A DNA stretch of 39,709 nucleotides from Vicingaceae bacterium (GCA_029210015.1 JARGOE010000018.1:1-39709); one strand, 5' to 3'. Positions 17,944-26,699 are shown, counted from the stretch's first letter. Numbers and translations: made by a program. Notes: a model not told the origin generated them from the sequence alone.

Positions 17944-20073
17944 TTAATTATAAGTCTCAATTAATATATCTAATATCTCTTGAGCTGCTTTACTTATCTT
18001 AGTTCCTGGTCCAAAAACACCTACAGCACCTGATTCAAAAAGGTAATCATAATCTTGTTGAGGGATAACACCACCTACAATTACCATAATATCTGGTCTA
18101 TTTAATCTTTTTAATTCTTCAATTACTTGAGGCACTAATGTTTTATGGCCTGCAGCTAACGAACTTACTCCTAAAATATGCACATCATTTTCTACAGCTT
18201 GTTTAGCTGCCTCAGCAGGTGTTTGAAATAAAGGGCCTATGTCCACATCAAATCCTAAATCAGCAAAAGAGGTTGAGATAATCTTTGCTCCTCTATCATG
18301 TCCATCTTGGCCCATTTTAGCAACCATAATTCTAGGGCGCCTTCCTTCTAATTCAGAAAATTTATCTGCAAGAGCTTTTGCTTTTATAAAATCTTTGTCT
18401 TCCATAGCTTCTGAACTGTAAATTCCACTTATAGATCGTATTTGTGCTTGGTATCTCCCAAATACATTTTCTAAAGCATCAGAAATTTCTCCTAAAGTAG
18501 CCCTTTCTCTTGCTGCAACAACTGCAGCTTCCAAAAGGTTCCCATTTTTGCTACGAGCAATTTCGGTAATATTATTTAAAGCAGCAACCACTTTATCGTT
18601 ATTCCGTTTTTCTTTAATCTCTTTTAAACGTTCAATTTGACCTAAGCGAACTTTCTGGTTGTCAACCTCTAAAATTTCCATAGGTTCCTCATCCTCTACC
18701 AAATATTCATTTACTCCTACAATAATTTCTTTACCTGCATCTATCTTCGCTTGTTTGCGTGCTGCAGCTTCTTCTATTCTTAATTTAGGAATTCCTTTTT
18801 CAATAGCTTTCGCCATTCCACCTAATTCTTCTACCTCTTCAATTAATTTCCATGCACGTTCAGCTATTTCATGTGTTAAGGTTTCTACATAATATGAGCC
18901 TCCCCAAGGGTCAACAGTTTTGCATATTTCAGTTTCTTCTTGTAAGTAAATTTGGGTGTTACGTGCAATACGTGCTGAAAAATCTGTTGGTAAAGCTATT
19001 GCTTCATCTAATGCATTTGTATGTAGGGACTGAGTTCCGCCCATTGCAGCAGCCATAGCTTCAATACAAGTTCGGGCAACATTATTGTATGGGTCTTGTT
19101 CAGTTAAACTCCAACCACTTGTTTGAGAGTGAGTTCTTAAAGCTAGAGATTTTGGGTTTTTAGGATTAAACTGTTTCACAATTTTTGCCCATAACATTCT
19201 TGCAGCACGCATTTTTGCAATTTCCATAAAATGGTTCATGCCAATACCCCAAAAGAAAGAAAGACGTGGAGCAAAACTATCTATATCCATTCCTGAAGCT
19301 ATACCAGTTCTTAAATATTCTAGACCATCAGCTAGGGTATATGCTAATTCAATATCGTTAGTACCTCCAGCTTCTTGTATATGGTAGCCAGAAATACTAA
19401 TAGAATTAAATTTAGGCATGTGCTGAGAAGTATATTTGAAAATATCTGCAATAATTTTCATTGAAGGTTGTGGAGGGTAGATGTAAGTATTTCTTACCAT
19501 AAACTCTTTTAAAATATCGTTTTGTATAGTTCCAGCAAGAAGCTCAGGTTTAACACCTTGTTCTTCTGCAGCTACAATATAAAATGCTAAAATTGGAATG
19601 ACTGCTCCATTCATTGTCATAGATACCGACATTTTATCTAATGGAATTTGGTCGAATAGTATTTTCATATCTTCAACCGAATCAATAGCCACTCCTGCTT
19701 TTCCAACATCACCAACTACACGTTCATGGTCAGAATCATATCCTCTATGCGTTGCTAAATCAAATGCAACAGACAATCCTTTTTGCCCAGCAGCTAAATT
19801 CCTTCTATAAAAAGCATTAGATTCTTCTGCAGTACTAAAACCAGCATATTGTCTTATTGTCCATGGTCGCATTACATACATGGTTGAGTAAGGGCCACGT
19901 AGATTGGGAGAAATTCCAGCTGCAAAGTCTAAATGATCAAGGTCTTTAATGTCAGCTTTTGTATAATTTGATTTAACCGAAATTTGTTCAGCTGTTAACC
20001 ATGTATTGCTATTGGTAATAGTACTTTGATCTTTTGCTTTATCGTATGTTAATTTTGAGAAATCAGGTTTCAT
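17944..20073 (-). CDS. mutB: Methylmalonyl-CoA mutase large (catalytic) subunit
   Basis: This adenosylcobalamin enzyme interconverts methylmalonyl-CoA and succinyl-CoA, linking propionate, odd-chain fatty acid and branched amino acid carbon to the TCA cycle. The 709 residues carry the substrate-binding TIM barrel ([44 protein letters not shown]) and a C-terminal cobalamin domain from about residue 577 with the DxHxxG motif (D590, H592, G595); H592 would be the lower cobalt ligand. Length and all motifs look complete. It starts three bases after the second small paralogue and ends the mut gene set. It pairs with MutA (20862-22217). Confidence 0.96.
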   Translation of the reverse strand: MKPDFSKLTYDKAKDQSTITNSNTWLTAEQISVKSNYTKADIKDLDHLDFAAGISPNLRGPYSTMYVMRPWTIRQYAGFSTAEESNAFYRRNLAAGQKGLSVAFDLATHRGYDSDHERVVGDVGKAGVAIDSVEDMKILFDQIPLDKMSVSMTMNGAVIPILAFYIVAAEEQGVKPELLAGTIQNDILKEFMVRNTYIYPPQPSMKIIADIFKYTSQHMPKFNSISISGYHIQEAGGTNDIELAYTLADGLEYLRTGIASGMDIDSFAPRLSFFWGIGMNHFMEIAKMRAARMLWAKIVKQFNPKNPKSLALRTHSQTSGWSLTEQDPYNNVARTCIEAMAAAMGGTQSLHTNALDEAIALPTDFSARIARNTQIYLQEETEICKTVDPWGGSYYVETLTHEIAERAWKLIEEVEELGGMAKAIEKGIPKLRIEEAAARKQAKIDAGKEIIVGVNEYLVEDEEPMEILEVDNQKVRLGQIERLKEIKEKRNNDKVVAALNNITEIARSKNGNLLEAAVVAARERATLGEISDALENVFGRYQAQIRSISGIYSSEAMEDKDFIKAKALADKFSELEGRRPRIMVAKMGQDGHDRGAKIISTSFADLGFDVDIGPLFQTPAEAAKQAVENDVHILGVSSLAAGHKTLVPQVIEELKRLNRPDIMVIVGGVIPQQDYDYLFESGAVGVFGPGTKISKAAQEILDILIETYN

Positions 20074-20076
20074 AAA

Positions 20077-20478
20077 TTAATTTTTTTCATTAAGCCAGTT
20101 GATAGCATCAGTTTTATTTGTAAATAATTTTGTAGGTATTTGGGGTTTAGTAAGATGCATAAACATGTTAGCTAAAAATGAAGATGTGCCAGATGTAATA
20201 ATTACAGCATATTTTTTAAAAAAGATAGGGGAGTTTTCTTGAGCAAAAACTCTTAGCTCAGAATCAAATTTTTGTAATCTTCGGCTATCTACTAAAAAAT
20301 TGTATTTTTCATTCTGGGTCCATTCTTTAAAAATTTCAAAATCTATCTTCATAGATTCAAGAGTTTGAATAGTCTCTCCCATTTTAGGTTCGAGTGTAAT
20401 AATTCCATCTTTTCTTAAATTAAGAAGAGATTTTTTTGAGGTGTCACTCTTTATTATTTCATCTGGGTTGTTAAGCAT
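20077..20478 (-). CDS. Small protein of unknown function, DUF7793/SpoIIAA-like, paralogue 2
   Basis: The 133-residue soluble protein has no signal peptide. It matches the preceding gene in outline: MLNN start, IIKS, a GIITLEP strand, a central helical region, and the end PTKLFTNKTDAINWLNEKN. This pattern resembles STAS/SEC14 or SpoIIAA-like DUF7793 proteins of Bacteroidota, but the link is by pattern only. It lies between mutA and mutB, overlaps the upstream paralogue by the eight bases ATGCTTAA, and ends three bases before mutB, so it must be made with the mutase. No catalytic residues are evident. A protein-protein or chaperone-like role is conceivable but unproven. Confidence 0.72.
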   Translation of the reverse strand: MLNNPDEIIKSDTSKKSLLNLRKDGIITLEPKMGETIQTLESMKIDFEIFKEWTQNEKYNFLVDSRRLQKFDSELRVFAQENSPIFFKKYAVIITSGTSSFLANMFMHLTKPQIPTKLFTNKTDAINWLNEKN

Positions 20479-20869
20479 TTTGTTTTAACCATTCAAAGGC
20501 CTCTTCCTCAGTTTTAAACATTTTAACAGGAAAAGGAGGTTTCCATAAAGTAAGCATGCTATGTGTCATAAATCTAGTAACAGCAGATTTTTCAGTCATT
20601 GCAAATGCTCTAGCAAATTTTGGCATATGTTCCATAATGTATGTTTTTGCATCGCTATCTATACTCTTTAAATTAACATTGTGAGAGAAGTATGGTACAG
20701 TTTTACCATCAGCTAAATCTAGTAAAATTGGTAACATTTTTTTTAAGTGAGGAACAGTAAACTTATCAACTTGTTTAGAAGGATAATAAGTAATTATATT
20801 ATCACTTCGTAATTCAATAGTCCCATAGTCGAAAGGGACTGATTTTATGATATGATCATTATTAAGCAT
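20471..20869 (-). CDS. Small protein of unknown function, DUF7793/SpoIIAA-like, paralogue 1
   Basis: The 132-residue soluble protein shares its start (MLNN), the IIKS and IITYYP segments, overall length and the C-terminal PVKMFKTEEEAFEWLKQNA with the next gene; the middles have diverged. The C-terminal strand-helix signature (FxxxxxAxxWL) recalls STAS/SEC14-like DUF7793 proteins. Its ATG overlaps the mutA stop by ATGCTTAA, and its own stop overlaps the next gene by the same eight bases. That shared junction suggests tandem gene duplication within the operon. Function unknown. Confidence 0.72.
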   Translation of the reverse strand: MLNNDHIIKSVPFDYGTIELRSDNIITYYPSKQVDKFTVPHLKKMLPILLDLADGKTVPYFSHNVNLKSIDSDAKTYIMEHMPKFARAFAMTEKSAVTRFMTHSMLTLWKPPFPVKMFKTEEEAFEWLKQNA

Positions 20870-22217
20870 TAGCTAATGCTTTTTGATTAATAATTTCTTG
20901 AGCTAAATTGATTGGGGTTAATGGATCTATAAAAGTGTTGTTTTCTTTTGTTGGAATTATAGCTTTTGGAGTAGTTTCCATTTTATTTGGATGTTTATTT
21001 ACACCTAATAATGTTTTAGAATTATTTGAATAATCTGCTAATCTTTTAGCATGTGAATTTTTTATACTTGATTGAATACTGCTATTTTCAATATTGATTA
21101 AAAAACCACCACTAGCTTCAATTTTCTTAAATAAATCTAAAGCCCCAATTACTAGCTTATCTGTTAATTCTTCAATATAATAAGCTCCTTTTGCTGCTTC
21201 GGTTACTTTATCTAAATAAGCTTCTTCTTTTAATAAAATCTGTATGTTTCTAGCAACTCTATTAGTAAAATCAGAAGGTTTTTCATACGCAGAATTAAAA
21301 GGAGTGATGCTCAAACTATTACACCCACCAATAATTGCAGACATTGCTTCTGTTGTAGTTCTTAAAATATTAGTTTGGGCATCAGGGGCAGTTATATTGT
21401 AACTTGTAGTTTGAGAATGTATGTATGGAGGCATTTCACAATCGTATTCTTTTGAAACTAATTTCCATAGTATTTTAAAGGCTCTAATTTTAGCTATTTC
21501 TACAAAGTAGTTTGAACTAACCCCTAAATTGAATTTTAGTTTTCCCAGCGAAGTATCAATGCTTAAACCTTCATCAGTTGCTTTATTAATGTATGCTAAA
21601 GCTTGATTTAAAGAATATGCTAATTCTTGAGTAGCAGTTGCTCCTGAATTGGTGTAATTAAATCCATTTACAGAAAAAGTATGTAATGGTTTTAGACTAA
21701 ATGATTTGTTTTTATTTCCAGATGTTAAATACTCACCAAAATAGTCATAGGAGATTGTGTAATTTAATTCTCTCGGATTGATGCTATTGGATTGAATATA
21801 AGAATCAAAATAGTTTTGAATATTTATAGGGTTAGGGGAATAAAAATGAAGATGAATAATGTTAATCATAATTCCATCTAGCAAGAGATTCATTTCTTGT
21901 TGAGATTTTATTTCGCCATTAAACTGAATGCTGTTAGCACCTCCTTTTAAAGCATGTATAGCTAGTCTATTAGCTTCTTTAATATTGTCTATGGAAATTT
22001 GTTCTTGAATTTCCCATTGAGTTTTTTCCTTTTCTAATGAGTATGAGTTAGATAAATTATTTGCTAAATTTTCGGAATTGTATATAGGTTGAATATCAAA
22101 TCCATCCTCTGTTTTTGAAATTAAATTTTCATTAAAATCTTTCCCTTTTAAATCGGAAGTAATTTTTTCTATCCACTGCTGATGTTTTACTCCATCAAAC
22201 TCATCAAATAAAGTCAT
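20862..22217 (-). CDS. mutA: Methylmalonyl-CoA mutase small subunit
   Basis: MutA is the non-catalytic partner of MutB. The 451-residue product has the mutase N-terminal segment (EFDGVKHQQWIEKIT) and a barrel parallel to MutB: IHSQTTSYNITAPDAQ stands for the HSQTSG region and RNIQILLKEEAYLDKV for its equivalent. It stops after NKHPN without the C-terminal cobalamin-like domain that longer MutA proteins keep in degenerate form. It follows the FtsB/DivIC-like gene by about 105 bases and overlaps the first small paralogue by eight bases. Start is the ATG at 22217. Confidence 0.9.
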   Translation of the reverse strand: MTLFDEFDGVKHQQWIEKITSDLKGKDFNENLISKTEDGFDIQPIYNSENLANNLSNSYSLEKEKTQWEIQEQISIDNIKEANRLAIHALKGGANSIQFNGEIKSQQEMNLLLDGIMINIIHLHFYSPNPINIQNYFDSYIQSNSINPRELNYTISYDYFGEYLTSGNKNKSFSLKPLHTFSVNGFNYTNSGATATQELAYSLNQALAYINKATDEGLSIDTSLGKLKFNLGVSSNYFVEIAKIRAFKILWKLVSKEYDCEMPPYIHSQTTSYNITAPDAQTNILRTTTEAMSAIIGGCNSLSITPFNSAYEKPSDFTNRVARNIQILLKEEAYLDKVTEAAKGAYYIEELTDKLVIGALDLFKKIEASGGFLINIENSSIQSSIKNSHAKRLADYSNNSKTLLGVNKHPNKMETTPKAIIPTKENNTFIDPLTPINLAQEIINQKALANA

Positions 22218-22322
22218 TCTTTAGATTTTGCCTTTCTAACAAATGTAGTGAAAATGATTAATAAAAAGTGGAAAAATAGACGTAAGCTAAGATAGTCAAT
22301 ATCAATGCAAATATTAGGGGTA

Positions 22323-22622
22323 TTACTCGGATTTTTTGTCAGTAAAAACAAAGACTTCTTCGTTTTCCTTTTTCATGTAATACTTTTCTCTTGCAAATTT
22401 TTCTAAGGTTGCAGGATTCTTGGTAAGTTCTTCTAGCTCTTTTCTTGTTTTAGTAATTTCTTGATTGAAATATTCTTTTTCAGTTTCTAATTTATCTAAT
22501 TGATCTCTATAGCTATATTGAGTTAAAATGTTATTTTGATCAAAAAATAAAAGGAATATTAAAAATACCAATATGGTGATAGCATATTTATTCTTTAACC
22601 AATTTGGAATCTTTTGTAACAT
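22323..22622 (-). CDS. FtsB/DivIC-type septum formation initiator
   Basis: A 99-residue bitopic division protein: short cytoplasmic N-terminus, one membrane helix (about 13-27, AITILVFLIFLLFF), then a periplasmic coiled coil (about 34-68, DKLETEKEYFNQEITKTRKE) and the family's EKFAREKYYM motif. FtsB/DivIC proteins form a complex with FtsQ/DivIB and FtsL at the septum. It is upstream of the mut genes on the same strand, a neighbourhood common in flavobacteria that may only reflect shared transcription. A TAATTTTG -7 box sits five bases before the ATG, implying almost no leader. Confidence 0.88.
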   Translation of the reverse strand: MLQKIPNWLKNKYAITILVFLIFLLFFDQNNILTQYSYRDQLDKLETEKEYFNQEITKTRKELEELTKNPATLEKFAREKYYMKKENEEVFVFTDKKSE

Positions 22623-22626
22623 ACAT

Positions 22627-22634
22627 CAAAATTA
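22627..22634 (-). promoter_or_regulatory. -7 promoter box before FtsB/DivIC-like gene
   Basis: On the minus strand TAATTTTG (TAnnTTTG) ends five bases before the ATG at 22622. If used, the transcript would be leaderless or nearly so. No clear -33 TTG was found, hence low confidence. Confidence 0.35.
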
Positions 22635-22701
22635 CTCTAAGTTTTAACTAATGCTTTTAAAGTAAAATGAACTAATTAACAGTTTATTGTTAAACAGTAA
22701 T

Positions 22702-22709
22702 TATCTTTG
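22702..22709 (+). promoter_or_regulatory. -7 promoter box for DUF4293 gene
   Basis: TATCTTTG matches TAnnTTTG. Its last three bases are the TTG codon (22707) that opens the longest reading frame, so the real start is the ATG at 22725, 15 bases downstream. Confidence 0.5.
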
Positions 22710-22724
22710 TCAAAAATTAAATTT

Positions 22725-23198
22725 ATGTTACAACGAATTCAAACAATATTTTTAGCATTAGTCGTAATTTTAGGAATACTTGCTTCTTTCATACCTGTTT
22801 TAAGTTTTGCTGATGCTGATTCAGTTTATATCATGAACTTATACAAAACAGTTTCTGTTTCAGAAACAGCTGATATGTTATCGAAAAATATGGGGGTAGG
22901 TGTGTTGCAAGGAGTTGTTCAGTTGTTAGCTTTGGTGATTATTTTTTTATTTAAAAACCGTTCACTACAGATGAAGTTAGCTAAGCTTAATATACTATTA
23001 ATAGCTTTAGAGATAGCAGCGATTGTAATGTATATTGATACAGTAAAATCTGCAATAGGTGAAGCTGCTAAGGATATAGAAATAGGTATAAAGTTTGGTG
23101 CAATTATTCCAATACTATCCTTAATCTTAACCTACTTAGCTATCCATTTTATTAAAAAGGATGATAAGTTAGTTCGATCTGCTGATAGGTTGAGATAG
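22725..23198 (+). CDS. DUF4293 integral membrane protein
   Basis: This 157-residue inner-membrane protein has four hydrophobic helices (about residues 5-27, 50-70, 75-97 and 115-140), a tail of charged residues, and the MLQRIQTIFLALV start shared by DUF4293 proteins of Bacteroidota. No activity is known for the family. The frame can be opened at TTG 22707 (six residues more), but that codon is in the -7 box. Its TAG stop (23196-23198) directly abuts the stop of the convergent peptidase gene, leaving no intergenic base. Confidence 0.82.
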   Translation: MLQRIQTIFLALVVILGILASFIPVLSFADADSVYIMNLYKTVSVSETADMLSKNMGVGVLQGVVQLLALVIIFLFKNRSLQMKLAKLNILLIALEIAAIVMYIDTVKSAIGEAAKDIEIGIKFGAIIPILSLILTYLAIHFIKKDDKLVRSADRLR

Positions 23199-25241
23199 TT
23201 ACTGATTAACTCCCACTAATAGTCCTGCTCTTTTTAGTAAGGCATCATTATCTGGTTCTTGACCTCTAAATCTTTTGTATAATTCCATAGGATGTTCAGA
23301 ACCACCTTTACTTAAGATGTTGTCTTTAAATTTTGCTCCAATTTCTTTATTGAAAATTCCATTTTCTTTGAAGTATTCAAAAGCATCTGCTTCTAATACT
23401 TCTGCCCATTTGTATGAATAATAACCAGAAGAATAACCTCCTTGAAAAATATGAGAGAAAGAAGTACTGAAATTGGTTTCGTCTATAACAGGATAAATTT
23501 GAGTAGAAGCGGCAGCTTGTTTTTCAAAATCTCCAACTGAGCTTATTTCATTAGGATTTGTAGTATGCCAAGCCATATCAACTAAACTAAAATTAATCTG
23601 TCTTACCATTCTTGTTGCTTCCATGTAAGTAGCAGACTCTTTAATTTTTTCAACTAATTCCATCGGAATTACTTCTCCTGTTTCATAATGGAAAGCAAAT
23701 AATTCTAATGCTTCTTTTTCGTAACACCAGTTTTCTAATATTTGTGAAGGCAATTCAACAAAGTCCCTAAATACATTTGTTCCTGAAAGGCTAGGGTAGG
23801 TAGTGTTTGCTAAAATACCATGTAATGCATGTCCAAATTCATGAAACAAAGTTGTAACTTCATTAAAAGTTAATAATGAAGGCTTAGTGTCAGTTGGTTT
23901 TGTAAAGTTACATACGTTAATAATATGTGGTCTATTATTTTCGCCATCTTTAATATATTGAGAGTTTAAAGAAGTCATCCATGCTCCGCCTCTTTTTCCC
24001 GCTCTAGGGTGATAATCAGCATAAAATATAGCCGCTAAATCACTATTATCGTAAGTTATTTTATAAGTGGTCACATCTTTATGCCAAGTATCTATATCAA
24101 AAATTTGTTCAAAATTTAAACCATATAGCCTTGCAGAAACTTCAAAAGCACCCTTAACCACATTGTCTAATTTGAAATATGGTTTGAGTTTCTCATCATC
24201 TAAACTAAATAATTCTTGTTTTAATTTTTCAGTATAGTAAGCACCATCCCAACCTTGCAAAGTCTCAATTCCATCTAGTTTATTAGCATAATCAGTTAGT
24301 TGTTTATTCTCTTTTAAAGCAACAGGTTTAGATTTAGCTAATAAGTTATCTAAAAAATTTAAAACAGTTTTAGGGTTAGAAGCCATTTCTTCTTCTAATA
24401 CAAAGTTTGAATGTGATTCATATCCTAATAGCTTAGCTCTTTGGTAACGTAGATTTACCATTTTTAAAACGTTTTCTTGATTATCTAAGTCATCGTTTTT
24501 GTAGTTTTTAGAACCGTAAGCCTTACTTATTTCTTCTCTTAAATCTCTGTTGTTCGCATAAGTGATAAAAGGGTAGTAGCTTGGAAAGTCTAGTGTAAAT
24601 ACCCAGCCATCTTTTTCCTTTTGCTGAGCAGTCATTTTCGCAGCTTCTTTAATTCCATCAGGCAAACCTTCTAAATCATTTTCGTCAGTAATTTGTAGCT
24701 CATACTTATTTGTTGCCGCTAATACGTTTTGACCAAAATTTAAAGATGTTTGTGATAATTCTTTATCTATTTTTCTTAAAGTTTCTTTATCAGTATCATT
24801 AAGATTAGCACCATTTCTTACAAACCCTTTATAGCTAGAATCTAATAAAGTTGTCTGTTCCGGAGTTAGATTCAGACTTTCCTTTTTGTCATAAACAGTT
24901 TTAATCCTAGTAAATAATTCTTCATTTAATCCTATATCATTAGAGAATTCAGCCAATAATGGAGATACTTCGTTAGCAATCGCTTGAACTTCATCAGAAG
25001 TTTCAGCTGAATTTAAGTTGAAGAAAATTTTAGAAATAGTATTCAATAAGCCACCACTATAATCTAAAGCCTCTAAAGTGTTTTCAAACGTTGGTGCTTC
25101 AGTATTTGATGTTATGGCATCAACTTCTTTTTTTGCTTGTTCAATTGCAAATTCAAAAGCAGGTTTAAAATGCTCATTTTTAATCCTTGAATAAGGGGCA
25201 GTATGGTAGGGTGTATTAAAACTTTCTAATAATGGATTCAT
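23199..25241 (-). CDS. M3 family metallopeptidase (Dcp/oligopeptidase A type)
   Basis: A 680-residue zinc peptidase that degrades short peptides. The active site is HEFGH (H467, E468, H471) followed by ALHG, with the third ligand E496 in FVELPSQ. Other family motifs are RAGKRGGAWM, HIINVCNFTKP, and FSHIFQGGYSSGYYSYKWAEVL near the C-terminus, which carries substrate-binding Tyr/His residues. There is no signal peptide, so it is probably cytoplasmic. Length equals that of Dcp and OpdA; which of the two it matches is not settled by eye. Its ATG overlaps the stop of the phosphodiesterase gene (ATGA), so the two are co-translated. Confidence 0.92.
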   Translation of the reverse strand: MNPLLESFNTPYHTAPYSRIKNEHFKPAFEFAIEQAKKEVDAITSNTEAPTFENTLEALDYSGGLLNTISKIFFNLNSAETSDEVQAIANEVSPLLAEFSNDIGLNEELFTRIKTVYDKKESLNLTPEQTTLLDSSYKGFVRNGANLNDTDKETLRKIDKELSQTSLNFGQNVLAATNKYELQITDENDLEGLPDGIKEAAKMTAQQKEKDGWVFTLDFPSYYPFITYANNRDLREEISKAYGSKNYKNDDLDNQENVLKMVNLRYQRAKLLGYESHSNFVLEEEMASNPKTVLNFLDNLLAKSKPVALKENKQLTDYANKLDGIETLQGWDGAYYTEKLKQELFSLDDEKLKPYFKLDNVVKGAFEVSARLYGLNFEQIFDIDTWHKDVTTYKITYDNSDLAAIFYADYHPRAGKRGGAWMTSLNSQYIKDGENNRPHIINVCNFTKPTDTKPSLLTFNEVTTLFHEFGHALHGILANTTYPSLSGTNVFRDFVELPSQILENWCYEKEALELFAFHYETGEVIPMELVEKIKESATYMEATRMVRQINFSLVDMAWHTTNPNEISSVGDFEKQAAASTQIYPVIDETNFSTSFSHIFQGGYSSGYYSYKWAEVLEADAFEYFKENGIFNKEIGAKFKDNILSKGGSEHPMELYKRFRGQEPDNDALLKRAGLLVGVNQ

Positions 25242-25774
25242 ATTTCTTCTTCTTTATTTTCTTTTGGCAAAGATACATTTTCTACCCTTGGACCTAATTC
25301 TATTACTTCTAAATCTTTTATCTCTTTTTTATCAATAGTAAAACGTATCAATGTTTTTACTTTATGAAAACCACTTTTACCTGCAGCTCCTGGATTGATA
25401 TGCAAAAAGTTAAGTTTTTTATCAAACATTACTTTTAATATGTGAGAATGACCACTAATAAATAGGTTGGGAGGGTTAGTTTTAATTCTATCTCTTACAT
25501 CTATAGAATAGCGATTAGGATAACCCCCGATATGTGTAATCCAAACCTTAACTTCTTCGCAAGTAAATTTTAAATGCTTTGGAAAAAGTTTACGTATCTC
25601 TTGTCCATCAATATTTCCGTAAACCCCTCTAACAGGTTTTATTTTAGTTAATTGTTTAATTACATCAATATTTCCAACATCTCCAGCATGCCATATTTCA
25701 TCACATTCTTCAAAGTATTTTGCTACCTTTTCATCTAAAAAACTGTGGGTGTCAGAAATTAAACCAATTCTCAT
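25238..25774 (-). CDS. YfcE/MJ0936-type metallophosphoesterase
   Basis: A small phosphodiesterase of 178 residues with the complete calcineurin-like motif set: SDTHS (D and H ligands), HAGDVGN, YGNID, ITHIGGYP and SGHSH. Relatives hydrolyse phosphodiesters in vitro with bound Mn; the physiological substrate is unknown. The frame opens at GTG 25780, but a -7 box ends only three bases upstream of it; ATG 25774 yields MRIGLISDTHS, the family's normal start (ATG 25777 is also possible). It is the first gene of a two-gene operon with the M3 peptidase. Confidence 0.88.
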   Translation of the reverse strand: MRIGLISDTHSFLDEKVAKYFEECDEIWHAGDVGNIDVIKQLTKIKPVRGVYGNIDGQEIRKLFPKHLKFTCEEVKVWITHIGGYPNRYSIDVRDRIKTNPPNLFISGHSHILKVMFDKKLNFLHINPGAAGKSGFHKVKTLIRFTIDKKEIKDLEVIELGPRVENVSLPKENKEEEI

Positions 25775-25782
25775 CATCACTT

Positions 25783-25790
25783 CAAAGTTA
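25783..25790 (-). promoter_or_regulatory. -7 promoter box for phosphodiesterase-peptidase operon
   Basis: TAACTTTG on the minus strand matches TAnnTTTG and lies eight bases before the ATG at 25774. Its closeness argues against GTG 25780 as the start and implies a very short leader. The -33 element is not obvious. Confidence 0.42.
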
Positions 25791-25901
25791 AATAATGCTT
25801 TAATTAATTTGGTTGATAGAGTGAGAAATAATTAATTTTCGCAACTATAGATAATAATTCGGTGTTTATCGAGTTTTAACTCAAATTCTTAAACTATACT
25901 A

Positions 25902-26651
25902 ATGAAAAAAATATGCCTTTCTTTTACTTTGATATTAAGCACAATACTAACGGTAAATGCTCAGCAAGACACTTTGAAATCTAGAGATGGAGATTGGGGC
26001 TTTGTTTTAAATCTTACAGGATTAATTAATAATATTTCTATAGGAAATTTAACTGATGGAAATACAAATAATGCGATTCTAGCTAAACATCACTTAACTA
26101 ATGATAAAGTATTACGATTAGGTTTTGGACTAAAATCTGTAAGTAATAATACGTTTACTGCAGATAGTGTTAACATAACAGCAGGAAGAGCTTTGCAAGA
26201 AGTCGACTCAACTGAAAAAAGGTTTGATTTTTCAATATCTGCAGGAATTGAAAAGCACTTAGGAACAACACGGAGGTTAGATCCTTATGTTGGTGGAGAA
26301 TTAGCAATAGGTAGAATAGGGGCGACAAAAATTGATGCAAATACTGATATATCTGATGTTACAGGAACTCGTACAATTTCAAGAATTATTCAACGTGATG
26401 GAGGTTTTAATTTTAGCTTAAATGCTATTGCTGGGTTTAATTATTTTTTTGCTGAACGAATTAGCTTAGGAGCAGAGTTTAGTTTAGGATATTTATATTC
26501 TGCAGTTGGAGGAGATGAAAGTGAAAGTGTTGTTGATACTCCAGTTAGTGGAAGTCAGATTTCTACATTTATAGATAGAAAAGCTAAATCTTCCTCAAAA
26601 GGCTTTGCAGTTAATTCAACAGCTGGATTAATGTTGTCATTTTATTTTTAA
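25902..26651 (+). CDS. Outer-membrane beta-barrel protein, function unknown
   Basis: The 249-residue protein has a signal peptide (cut near VNAQ, residue 21) and alternating amphipathic strands of an outer-membrane barrel: VLRLGFGLKSV, FDFSISAGIEKHLG, LDPYVGGELAIGRIG, ISLGAEFSLGYLYSAV, and a terminal strand ending in aromatic Phe (AGLMLSFYF). It looks like the OmpA/OmpW-size small barrels common in Bacteroidota. It could be a porin-like or structural protein; there is no neighbour to suggest a role. It is a single gene that shares a terminator with the convergent 1418-residue protein gene. Confidence 0.75.
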   Translation: MKKICLSFTLILSTILTVNAQQDTLKSRDGDWGFVLNLTGLINNISIGNLTDGNTNNAILAKHHLTNDKVLRLGFGLKSVSNNTFTADSVNITAGRALQEVDSTEKRFDFSISAGIEKHLGTTRRLDPYVGGELAIGRIGATKIDANTDISDVTGTRTISRIIQRDGGFNFSLNAIAGFNYFFAERISLGAEFSLGYLYSAVGGDESESVVDTPVSGSQISTFIDRKAKSSSKGFAVNSTAGLMLSFYF

Positions 26652-26663
26652 GAAAAATATTAT

Positions 26664-26697
26664 AAAAAAGCCCGACAATTAATTGTCGGGCTTTTTT
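26664..26697. terminator. Bidirectional terminator, perfect 34-base palindrome
   Basis: AAAAAAGCCCGACAATT is followed directly by its exact reverse complement. The GC-rich core with T-runs on both strands serves the barrel gene (plus) and the 1418-residue protein gene (minus), which ends three bases away. Confidence 0.92.
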
Positions 26698-26699
26698 GT

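Noticed and set aside
20862-22217. mutA as a truncated pseudogene
   Set aside because: The frame is intact, the stop forms a precise overlap with the next gene, and short MutA proteins are known in flavobacteria.
25871-25882. Inverted repeat GAGTT-TT-AACTC upstream of the barrel gene
   Set aside because: Five-base stem with a two-base loop in AT-rich DNA is likely by chance; no regulator or second copy supports an operator.
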